Assembly (NCBI RefSeq): GCF_001644225.1
Contig: NZ_LSTV01000005.1
Location: 24,385-88,384 of the forward strand
Source: Microbacterium oleivorans
Lineage (GTDB): Bacteria; Actinomycetota; Actinomycetes; Actinomycetales; Microbacteriaceae
Reading direction: 5' to 3'
DNA: 64,000 nucleotides
In this document: positions 16,491-23,476 of the stretch, piece after piece
How positions within the stretch are numbered: position 1 is the first letter of the stretch
How the letters are laid out: each line of letters opens with the position of its first letter
Notes under the pieces: model-generated
The model's database searches: none
The model's input: only the letters and a program-made list of their open reading frames with translations
What the model was told of the DNA's origin: nothing
Made by a program: the position numbers and the translations under genes

Positions 16491-17249
16491 ATGACGCGCG
16501 AATGGTCGATCCAGGAACTCGCCCGCCTGGCGGGGACGACGAGCCGCACCCTGCGCCACTACGACCAGGTCGGACTCCTGCCGCCGACGCGGACGGGCAC
16601 CGGGGGCTACCGGTTCTACGACGCCGCCGCCCTGCGCCGCCTGCAGCACATCTTGCTGCTGCGCGAGCTCGGACTGGGTCTGCCACGCATCGCCGAGGTC
16701 CTCGCCGAGGACGTCGACGAGACCGCGGCGCTGGCCACCCACCTGGGCTGGCTCGAGACCGAACGCGCGCGCATCGACCGGCAGATCGCCGCCGTCGCAT
16801 CGACCCTCGACGCGAGGAGAAGAGGAGAGGAACCCATGGCCGAGAACATGTTCGACGGCTTCGACCACACCGTGCACCGGGAGGAGGTCACCGAACGCTG
16901 GGGCGCCGACGCGTACGCGCGCTCCGACGCCTGGTGGCGCGGGATGTCGGCCGACGAGAAGAAGGGCTGGATGGAGCGCAGCGCGCAGCTGACCTCCGAC
17001 TGGAGCGACGCGGCGGGCCGCGGCATCCGTCCCGATTCCGACGAGGCGCAGGAGCTCGCCGCGCGGCACATCGCGTGGCTGCAGAGCATCCCCGGAACGC
17101 CCGCCGCCGACGGCGGCGACCTCCGCGGCTACGTGCTCGGCCTCGCCGACATGTACGTGGCCGACGACCGCTTCGGCGCGAACTACGGCGGCGCTGCGGG
17201 CGCGACGTTCGTCCGCGACGCGCTCCGCCACCACCTCGACCGGTCGTGA
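16491..17249 (+). CDS. MerR-family activator with TipAS ligand-binding domain (TipA-like)
   Basis: 252 residues. The N-terminal MerR helix-turn-helix is WSIQELARLAGTTSRTLRHYDQVGLLPP with GGYRFYDAAALRRLQHI, followed by a coiled-coil dimer helix. From about residue 115 (AENMFDGFDHTVHREEVTERWG) the TipAS domain begins, which in Streptomyces TipAL captures thiopeptides and in related proteins albicidin. An internal ATG at 16836 (MAENMFDGF) after GAGAGGAACCC could yield the ligand domain alone, as TipAS is made in Streptomyces. It is probably autoregulated through the palindrome in its promoter. Confidence 0.9.
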   Translation: MTREWSIQELARLAGTTSRTLRHYDQVGLLPPTRTGTGGYRFYDAAALRRLQHILLLRELGLGLPRIAEVLAEDVDETAALATHLGWLETERARIDRQIAAVASTLDARRRGEEPMAENMFDGFDHTVHREEVTERWGADAYARSDAWWRGMSADEKKGWMERSAQLTSDWSDAAGRGIRPDSDEAQELAARHIAWLQSIPGTPAADGGDLRGYVLGLADMYVADDRFGANYGGAAGATFVRDALRHHLDRS

Positions 17250-17260
17250 GCCGACGTGAC

Positions 17261-17294
17261 GAGGCCCCCTCGACCGAGATCGGGAGGGGGCCTC
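17261..17294 (+). terminator. Strong hairpin after the TipA-like gene
   Basis: Perfect 11-bp stem GAGGCCCCCTC / GAGGGGGCCTC with a 12-base loop, 12 bases after the stop codon; no U-tract. Confidence 0.65.
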
Positions 17295-17297
17295 GAT

Positions 17298-17317
17298 GCG
17301 CTCGTGGGGGCGAGCGC
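17298..17317. terminator. Second hairpin of a tandem array
   Basis: GCGCTCG-TGGGGG-CGAGCGC, a perfect 7-bp stem lying between two other hairpins at a convergent junction. Confidence 0.4.
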
Positions 17318-17319
17318 CG

Positions 17320-17345
17320 CTGACGCGCCTGGGGGTGCGCGTCAG
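17320..17345 (-). terminator. Hairpin after the 52-residue membrane protein gene
   Basis: CTGACGCGC-8 bases-GCGCGTCAG, a perfect 9-bp stem four bases past the stop of the minus-strand gene. Confidence 0.55.
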
Positions 17346-17349
17346 ACGA

Positions 17350-17508
17350 TCAGGTGTTCTTGCGGAGGACTCGCAGCAAGAAGGCGATCAGCGCGATGAC
17401 ACCCACGATGATGGCCACCCAGAGCAGGAACTGGAGACCTTCCGTGATGCCACCCACGATCGCCAGCACGATGGCGATCACGATGATGATGATGAGTGCG
17501 AGGTTCAT
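17350..17508 (-). CDS. Small hydrophobic membrane protein, two TM helices
   Basis: 52 residues, nearly all hydrophobic: helix 1 MNLALIIIIVIAIVLAIVG and helix 2 FLLWVAIIVGVIALIAFLL, ending in a basic tail (RVLRKNT). ATG 17508 has GGGAG eight bases upstream. It resembles small PMP3-like or hydrophobic stress peptides only in general character. It is real rather than a chance frame because of the ribosome site, the coding bias and a matched terminator. Confidence 0.7.
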   Translation of the reverse strand: MNLALIIIIVIAIVLAIVGGITEGLQFLLWVAIIVGVIALIAFLLRVLRKNT

Positions 17509-17610
17509 TGGAGGCTCCCTCTGTTTGTCTCCGTTGTCCGCCGGAGCGGGGGTGACGCGGGTGTGCGTCGTACACATTGCTATCAGCGTTCTCTCAGCCG
17601 GATGAGGCCC

Positions 17611-17639
17611 TTGACAGGCGCAGCGGCCGGTGACATAAC
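17611..17639 (+). promoter_or_regulatory. Housekeeping-type promoter of the Rho-N/SAP-topoisomerase operon
   Basis: Perfect -35 TTGACA (17611-17616), 17-base spacer, -10 CATAAC (17634-17639). It is one of the few promoters in the window with a clear -35. The leader to ATG 17694 is about 48 bases. Confidence 0.6.
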
Positions 17640-17693
17640 GTGGCCGGACGCGGGCGATCCCTGTCCGCGGCGATCATGTGAGGCGGGTGCATC

Positions 17694-17963
17694 ATGCCGG
17701 CAGGACGTGGCTCGAACAGCCTGAAGGACCCCGAGCTCTACGAAGAGCTCCGCAAGGACGGCGCGTCGAAGGAGAAAGCGGCCCGCATCTCGAACGCGGC
17801 CGCGCGCGATGGACGCGGCGCGGTTGGTCGCCGGGGCGGCGAGTCCGGCGATTACGAGGACTGGACCGTGGCCGACCTCCGCGGACGCGCGAAGGAGCTC
17901 GGCATCCGTGGGTACTCCCACGCCCGCAAGGCCGACCTCATCGACATGCTCCGGTCGCACTGA
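17694..17963 (+). CDS. Rho termination factor N-terminal/SAP-like small protein (DUF7218 type)
   Basis: 89 residues. The basic N-terminal part (LKDPELYEELRKDGASKEKAARISNAAA) is the conserved 'stress-gene-like' segment of the family. The C-terminal 35 residues (DYEDWTVADLRGRAKEL, GIRGYSHARKADLIDMLR) form a helix-extension-helix nucleic-acid-binding motif as in Rho-N and SAP domains. It is one base upstream of the topoisomerase IB start, so the two are co-transcribed; a DNA- or RNA-binding accessory role is inferred. Confidence 0.82.
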   Translation: MPAGRGSNSLKDPELYEELRKDGASKEKAARISNAAARDGRGAVGRRGGESGDYEDWTVADLRGRAKELGIRGYSHARKADLIDMLRSH

Positions 17964-17964
17964 C

Positions 17965-18927
17965 GTGCCACGGCTCAAGCGGGTGCGGCCCGGCACCGAC
18001 GTCGGCTATCGCCGGCTGCGCTCCGGGACCGGCTTCCGGTACGTGGATGCCGACGGCGATCCCCTCCCCAAGGCGGAGGCCGACCGCGTGCGCGCCCTCG
18101 TCCTGCCGCCCGCGTGGCAGGACGTGTGGATCTGTTCCGACCCGAACGGGCACATCCAGGCGACCGGCGTCGACGAGGCGGGGCGGGTGCAGTACCGCTA
18201 CCACCCGCAGTGGACGGCAGGACGCGACAAGGGCAAGTACGCCCGGGCGCTGCAGCTCGCCGAGGCGCTGCCGCGGGCGCGCGGACGCGTCACGATGTCG
18301 ATCCGTCGCGAGGACATCGACCAGGAACGCGTGCTCGCCGCCGCCTTCCGGCTGCTCGACCTCGCCGCGCCGCGCGTGGGAGCCGAGCGCTACCTCGTCA
18401 AGCACGGCAGCCGCGGCCTCACCACGCTGCTGCGCCGGGACGCCGTCGTCGACGGCACCGTCGTCGCGCTGCGCTTCCCGGGCAAGAGCGGCCAGCGCCA
18501 GGAGATGGAGGTCGAGGACCCCGACCTCGCCGCGGCCGTGGAGCTGCTCGTCGCGGGCAGGCCGAGCTCGCCGCTGCTCGCCTACCTCCGCGGGCGTCGC
18601 CGCGTCGCCCTCACGCCCCGGGACGTCAACCTCTACGTCCGGTCGATGACCGGGGGGACGTTCACGGCGAAGGACTTCCGCACCCTGCGGGGCACGATCA
18701 CCGCCGCCGACGCCCTCGCCCGCATCGGGCCTTCGACGAAGAAGTCCGACCTCAAACGCGCCGAGGTCCTCGCGGTCAAGGTGACCGCCGAGACGCTCGG
18801 CAACACCCCGTCGGTCGCGCGCAGCTCGTACATCGACCCGCGCGTGTTCGACCGCTACCGTCGCGGCATCCTGCTCGACACCACCGTGTCGCCCGAATCC
18901 GCCATCCGGACGCTCATCCTCACCTGA
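17965..18927 (+). CDS. DNA topoisomerase IB (poxvirus-type)
   Basis: 320 residues, the size of bacterial and poxviral type IB enzymes, which relax supercoils through a 3'-phosphotyrosine bond. The N-terminal domain has GFRYVDADG and PPAWQDVWICSDPNGHIQATG; DRVRALVLPPAW is characteristic. The catalytic domain has YHPQWTAGRDKGKY, DFRTLRGT, then the active tyrosine Tyr289 in ARSSYIDPRVFDRYRRG. The GTG start at 17965 directly follows the Rho-N gene. Confidence 0.9.
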   Translation: MPRLKRVRPGTDVGYRRLRSGTGFRYVDADGDPLPKAEADRVRALVLPPAWQDVWICSDPNGHIQATGVDEAGRVQYRYHPQWTAGRDKGKYARALQLAEALPRARGRVTMSIRREDIDQERVLAAAFRLLDLAAPRVGAERYLVKHGSRGLTTLLRRDAVVDGTVVALRFPGKSGQRQEMEVEDPDLAAAVELLVAGRPSSPLLAYLRGRRRVALTPRDVNLYVRSMTGGTFTAKDFRTLRGTITAADALARIGPSTKKSDLKRAEVLAVKVTAETLGNTPSVARSSYIDPRVFDRYRRGILLDTTVSPESAIRTLILT

Positions 18928-19013
18928 CCCCTCCCAGCCCCGCGGGTGGGGTGCCGTGAAATACTGACGCGCACCCCCGCATCCCTCACCTGCACCGTGG
19001 AAATGGGCCTCCG

Positions 19014-22000
19014 TTGTCGAACCTCGCTGTCCTGAGCCTCAAGAACCGCGCGCTCATCGCCCTCATCACGATCGTCGCGGCGATCTTCGGCGGACTGGCC
19101 CTCACGAGCCTCAAGCAGGAGCTGATCCCGCCGATCCAGCTGCCGCAGCTGTCGATCCTGACCACCTACCCCGGCGCATCCCCCGACGTCGTCAACAACG
19201 ACGTCTCGACGCCGATCGAGCAGGCGATCCAGGCCGTCCCCGACCTCGAGTCCACGTCGTCGACGAGCACGACGAACGCGTCGATCATCCGGGCATCCTT
19301 CGCCTACGGCACCGACCTCGCGACCGCCGAGCAGAAGATCCTGCAGGCCATCAACCGCATCGACGACACGCTGCCCGACGGCCTCGACACGAGCGTCCTC
19401 GCCTTCTCGACCGACGACCTCCCCGTCATCGCGCTCGCCGTCACGGGATACGACGACGCGACCGAGGTGCAGACACGGCTCGAGACCGCCGTCGTCCCCG
19501 ACATCGAGGACCTCGACGGGGTCGCCGCCGCGCAGATCGTCGGCGGGCAGACCTCGCGCGTGACGATCACCCCCGACCAGGCCGCGCTCGCCGCCGACGG
19601 GTACACGCAGACCGCGATCACCGACGCGCTCGACCAGAACGGCGTCCTGTTCCCCGGCGGCACCGTCGACGAGGGCGACCAGACCCTCACCGTGCAGACC
19701 GGCACGAAGCTCGACTCCATCGACGAGATCGCCGCGCTCCCGCTCGTCCCCACTGATGCCGACCAGTTCGCCGCGGGCACGGTCACCGTCGGTGACGTCG
19801 CCGACGTCGTCCTCGACACCGACCCGGTGACCTCGATCTCGCGCGTCGACGGCAAGCCCGCGCTCACGGTGTCGATCACGAAGCTCCCCGCGGCCAACAC
19901 GGTCGACGTCTCGCACCTCGTCCGCGACGCGATCGGCGCGCTGCAGGACGACATCGGCAGCGGCGCGACGATCACGGTCGTCTTCGACCAGGCGCCCTAC
20001 ATCGAGCAGTCGATCGAGGCGCTCGCGCAGGAGGGCCTGCTCGGCCTCGCGTTCGCGGTCGTCGTCATCCTGATCTTCCTGCTGTCGGTGCGCTCGACCC
20101 TCGTCACCGCCATCTCGATCCCGACGAGCGTGCTCATCACGTTCATCGGCATCCAGGCCTTCGGCTACTCGCTCAACATCCTGACCCTCGGCGCCCTCAC
20201 GATCGCGATCGGCCGTGTGGTCGACGACTCCATCGTCGTCATCGAGAACATCAAGCGGCACTACGTCGGCGGCGCCGACAAGCTGCAGGCGATCCTCCTC
20301 GCCGTCCGCGAGGTCGCGGCCGCCATCACGGCCTCCACCCTCACGACCGTCGCCGTCTTCCTGCCGATCGCCTTCGTCGGCGACCTGACCGGCGAGCTCT
20401 TCCGCCCCTTCGCGCTGACGGTCACCATCGCGATGCTCGCGTCGCTCTTCGTCGCGCTGACCATCGTGCCCGTACTCGCGTACTGGTTCCTGCGACCGGG
20501 CAAGCCGGTGACGGATGCCGCGGGTCGAGCGATCGACCCCGAAGATCCGGCCGCGCCGCCGAGCCGCCTGCAGAAGTCCTACCTGCCGGTGCTGCGCTGG
20601 ACGCTGAAGCACTCGGTGGTGACGCTGCTGCTCGCCGTCCTCGTGCTCGGCGGCACCGTCCTGGCCGCCCCGCTCATGAAGGTCAACTTCCTCGGCGATT
20701 CGGGGCAGAACACCTTCACCGTGACGCAGAACGTCGGCGACACCGCGAGCCTCGAGACCCAGGACGCGGCCGCGAAGCGCGTCGAGGAGGTCCTGCTCGA
20801 CGTCGACGGCATCGAGACGGTGCAGACCTCGATCGGCTCGAGCGGGTCCGCCCTCCGCGACGCGTTCTCGGGCGGCGGCACCGGCATCACCTACTCGATC
20901 ACGACCGACCCCGACGCCGACCAGGAGCAGATCCGCACCGACGTGCAGCAGGCCGTCGCCGACCTGCCGGATGCCGGCGAGATCGTCGTCTCGGCGGCGC
21001 AGGGCGGCTTCGGCTCGACCGACATCGAGGTCGACGTGACCGCGCCGGACGCCGGCGTGCTGCGCGACGCGACCGACGCGGTGGTCGCCGCGCTGCGGGA
21101 CGCGAGGGGGATCGAGCAGGTCGACTCGAACCTCTCGGCATCCCTCCCCTTCGTCTCGGTCGCCGTCGACCGCGACAAGGCCGCCGAGCTCGGCCTGTCG
21201 GAGATCGCCGTCGGCGGGCTCGTGTCGAACACGATGCAGCCGCGACAGATCGGCACCGTCGAGATCGACGACGCGTCGCTCACCGTGTACCTGAAGGCCG
21301 CCGACATCCCGCAGACGATCGACGAGCTCCGTTCGCTCGAGATCGCGAGCGCGTCGGGCCTCGTGCGCCTCGACGAGGTGGCAACCGTCGAGCAGTCCGA
21401 GGGGCCGTCGTCGATCACCAGCGAGCGCGGTCAGCGCACGGCATCCGTCACCGTCACCCCGGCCACCGACGACCTGAACGCCTCGAACGCGGCCGTCACC
21501 GCCGCCCTCGCCGACGTCGACCTGCCGCAGGGCGCCGACGCCGAGATCGGCGGGGTCGTGACGCAGCAGCAGGACGCCTTCGCGCAGCTGGGGCTCGCGA
21601 TCCTCGCGGCGATCCTCATCGTCTACATCGTCATGGTCGCGACCTTCAAGTCGCTGCGGCAGCCGGTGCTGCTGCTCGTCTCGGTGCCGTTCGCCGCGAC
21701 CGGCGCCATCCTGCTGCAGATCGTCTCGGGTGTGCCGCTGGGCGTCGCGTCGCTCATCGGTGTGCTCATGCTCGTGGGCATCGTCGTCACGAACGCGATC
21801 GTCCTCATCGACCTCGTGAACCAGTACCGCGAGAAGGGTCTGTCCACGCCCGAGGCGGTGCTCGCCGGCGGTGCGCGCCGACTGCGGCCGATCCTCATGA
21901 CGGCCCTCGCGACGATCTTCGCGCTCACGCCCATGGCTCTCGGGATCACGGGGCACGGCGGGTTCATCTCGCAGCCGCTCGCGATCGTCGTGATCGGCGG

Positions 22001-22337
22001 ACTCGTGTCGTCGACCGTGCTGACCCTGCTCGTGCTGCCCGCGCTCTACAACCTCGTCGAGGGCGCCAAGGAGCGTCGTGCCGCGAAGCGCGGCGACGTC
22101 GTGCCCGCCACGACCGCGACAGAGGCGCCGCTCACGCGTCGCGCGCGTCGGGATGCCGCGGCCTCGGCGGGAGCCGTCACCGGCGCGGCCGCCGTCGACA
22201 CCGCGCTCGTGATCGAGGAGGCCCCGGACATCGAGATCCCGGCGGTCGAGGCGCCCGCGGTCGAGGCGCCGGCGGTCGAGGAGTCGGCGGTCGAGGAGCC
22301 GGCGGCGTCCGACGAGGAGCCGCGGCGCGAGGAGTGA
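19014..22337 (+). CDS. RND-family exporter (HAE1/AcrB-like), single large subunit
   Basis: 1107 residues with 12 predicted membrane helices and two large outer loops, the RND layout. The family motifs include a start (SLKNRALIALITIVAAIFGG, TYPGASPDVVNNDVSTPIEQ) and TM4 with VVDDSIVVIENIKRH, and the second half has VGIVVTNAIVLIDLVNQYRE and GGARRLRPILMTALATI. No periplasmic adaptor or outer channel gene is present, as expected for a Gram-positive cell. It starts with TTG 19014. The C-terminus carries a degenerate Glu/Pro/Ala/Val repeat (VEAPAVEAPAVEESAVEEPA). Substrate unknown. Confidence 0.9.
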   Translation: MSNLAVLSLKNRALIALITIVAAIFGGLALTSLKQELIPPIQLPQLSILTTYPGASPDVVNNDVSTPIEQAIQAVPDLESTSSTSTTNASIIRASFAYGTDLATAEQKILQAINRIDDTLPDGLDTSVLAFSTDDLPVIALAVTGYDDATEVQTRLETAVVPDIEDLDGVAAAQIVGGQTSRVTITPDQAALAADGYTQTAITDALDQNGVLFPGGTVDEGDQTLTVQTGTKLDSIDEIAALPLVPTDADQFAAGTVTVGDVADVVLDTDPVTSISRVDGKPALTVSITKLPAANTVDVSHLVRDAIGALQDDIGSGATITVVFDQAPYIEQSIEALAQEGLLGLAFAVVVILIFLLSVRSTLVTAISIPTSVLITFIGIQAFGYSLNILTLGALTIAIGRVVDDSIVVIENIKRHYVGGADKLQAILLAVREVAAAITASTLTTVAVFLPIAFVGDLTGELFRPFALTVTIAMLASLFVALTIVPVLAYWFLRPGKPVTDAAGRAIDPEDPAAPPSRLQKSYLPVLRWTLKHSVVTLLLAVLVLGGTVLAAPLMKVNFLGDSGQNTFTVTQNVGDTASLETQDAAAKRVEEVLLDVDGIETVQTSIGSSGSALRDAFSGGGTGITYSITTDPDADQEQIRTDVQQAVADLPDAGEIVVSAAQGGFGSTDIEVDVTAPDAGVLRDATDAVVAALRDARGIEQVDSNLSASLPFVSVAVDRDKAAELGLSEIAVGGLVSNTMQPRQIGTVEIDDASLTVYLKAADIPQTIDELRSLEIASASGLVRLDEVATVEQSEGPSSITSERGQRTASVTVTPATDDLNASNAAVTAALADVDLPQGADAEIGGVVTQQQDAFAQLGLAILAAILIVYIVMVATFKSLRQPVLLLVSVPFAATGAILLQIVSGVPLGVASLIGVLMLVGIVVTNAIVLIDLVNQYREKGLSTPEAVLAGGARRLRPILMTALATIFALTPMALGITGHGGFISQPLAIVVIGGLVSSTVLTLLVLPALYNLVEGAKERRAAKRGDVVPATTATEAPLTRRARRDAAASAGAVTGAAAVDTALVIEEAPDIEIPAVEAPAVEAPAVEESAVEEPAASDEEPRREE

Positions 22338-22340
22338 GGG

Positions 22341-23243
22341 TCAGCCGACGAGGTCGGCGCCCCACTCGAGCGTCCAGCTCTCGCCGGGGGCGAGACGTCG
22401 CAGGCTCCGGCCGGAGTTGAATGCGTCGGCCGGCGCCGTCATCGGCTCGATCGCGACGGCCAGGTCGTGCCCAGGGAAGCGGTCGGTCGTGAAGACCTGG
22501 ACGTACTCGAATCCCTCGCCCGCCCACACCGTGAGGCGGCGCCCGTCCGGGGCGATCAGGTGCGCATGGATCCGTCCGTCGCGGCGGGGGAGTCCCGCGA
22601 AGGCGACGTCGAGCGACAGGTCGCCGACGCGTCGGGGCGTGCGGAGGTCGTGCTCGTCGTCGAGCGGCTCCTCGGCGACCGGGATGCTCTGATCGTCCAG
22701 GCGGAACCAGGTCCGCGCCTCGACCTGCAGCGCCAGGTCGGCGGTGTCGACGTCGGAGATCCGGAAGTACGGGTGCGTCCCGAGGGCGACCGGGGCGTCG
22801 CCGTCGCCGATGTTCGTGATCTCGTGGGTCACCCGGATGCCGCGCTCGCCGAGGCGATAGGTCACGCGGGTGGCCAGGTGGTACGGGTACCCCGTCTGCG
22901 GCACGACGTCGGCCCGCAGGGTGAGCGCGGCATCCGTCTGCTCCTCCACCCGGTACGACGCGAACCGCAGCAGCCCGTGCGACGCGTTGCCGAGCTTCGG
23001 CTCGGTGATCGCGAGCTGGCGGAGTTCGCCGTCGTCCTCCCAGCGGCCGTCGCGGATGCGGTTCGGCCAGGGGACCAGGACGATGCCGGATGCCGCGGGT
23101 GTCGGCGCGTCGTCGGGGTAGTCCGGGACGAGGTCGACGCCGCCGACGCGCAACGCGCGGAGCGCGGCACCGACCTCGGTGATCTCGGCCGAGACGTCGG
23201 CGGCACGGAGGGCGAAGCGGGTTCCGGTGGGATCGGCGGCCAT
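22341..23243 (-). CDS. Aldose 1-epimerase family protein
   Basis: 300 residues. Galactose mutarotase-type beta-sandwich: WPNRIRDGRWE supplies the sugar-binding Asn-Arg, NASHGLLRF supplies the catalytic His, THPYFRI a second His, and the catalytic Glu is probably in VAIEPMTAPADAFNSG. It interconverts alpha and beta sugar anomers in the cytoplasm; the preferred sugar is unknown. ATG 23243 follows TACGCT by six bases. The frame stays open far upstream of the start, but that part is antisense to the helicase gene. Confidence 0.9.
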   Translation of the reverse strand: MAADPTGTRFALRAADVSAEITEVGAALRALRVGGVDLVPDYPDDAPTPAASGIVLVPWPNRIRDGRWEDDGELRQLAITEPKLGNASHGLLRFASYRVEEQTDAALTLRADVVPQTGYPYHLATRVTYRLGERGIRVTHEITNIGDGDAPVALGTHPYFRISDVDTADLALQVEARTWFRLDDQSIPVAEEPLDDEHDLRTPRRVGDLSLDVAFAGLPRRDGRIHAHLIAPDGRRLTVWAGEGFEYVQVFTTDRFPGHDLAVAIEPMTAPADAFNSGRSLRRLAPGESWTLEWGADLVG

Positions 23244-23249
23244 GCGGTC

Positions 23250-23255
23250 AGCGTA
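23250..23255 (-). promoter_or_regulatory. Leaderless -10 element of the aldose epimerase gene
   Basis: TACGCT on the minus strand, six bases, then ATG at 23243. Confidence 0.6.
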
Positions 23256-23285
23256 TCGGCGCGGCGGGTTCCCAGGTGGGCCGGG

Positions 23286-23476
23286 TATCGTGGACCCGTC
23301 GGCGGAGGACACCGCGCTGTGCGCGGGCATCCTGTGTAGTCCTCGGGGCCGATCTCGACACCCGCTCCGTGGTGTCGGAACCAGTAACTGGAATGGCCCC
23401 CGGCCGACGGAAGTCCGGGTCTCACCGTGCGTGCGCGCACGGCGCTGTTTCGTGCGAGAACCCAGAAAGCACACGC
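23286..23476 (+). promoter_or_regulatory. Promoter and long 5' leader of the DEAD-box helicase gene
   Basis: A -10 hexamer TATCGT at 23286-23291 predicts transcription from about 23298, leaving a leader of about 180 bases before ATG 23477. The leader contains a perfect hairpin CCGTGCG-TGCG-CGCACGG (23425-23442) and a smaller CCAGT-A-ACTGG. Long structured leaders are typical of cold-induced RNA helicase genes; the promoter position is inferred. Confidence 0.45.

Noticed and set aside
18855..21956. 1033-codon minus-strand frame
   Set aside because: Shadow of the topoisomerase and RND exporter genes; no domain, start signal or normal amino acid composition.
22230..22330. Repeated VEAPAVEAPAVEE stretch at the end of the RND exporter
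   Set aside because: A degenerate low-complexity tail with repeats of about 12 bases; common in membrane protein C-termini and not a defined repeat element.
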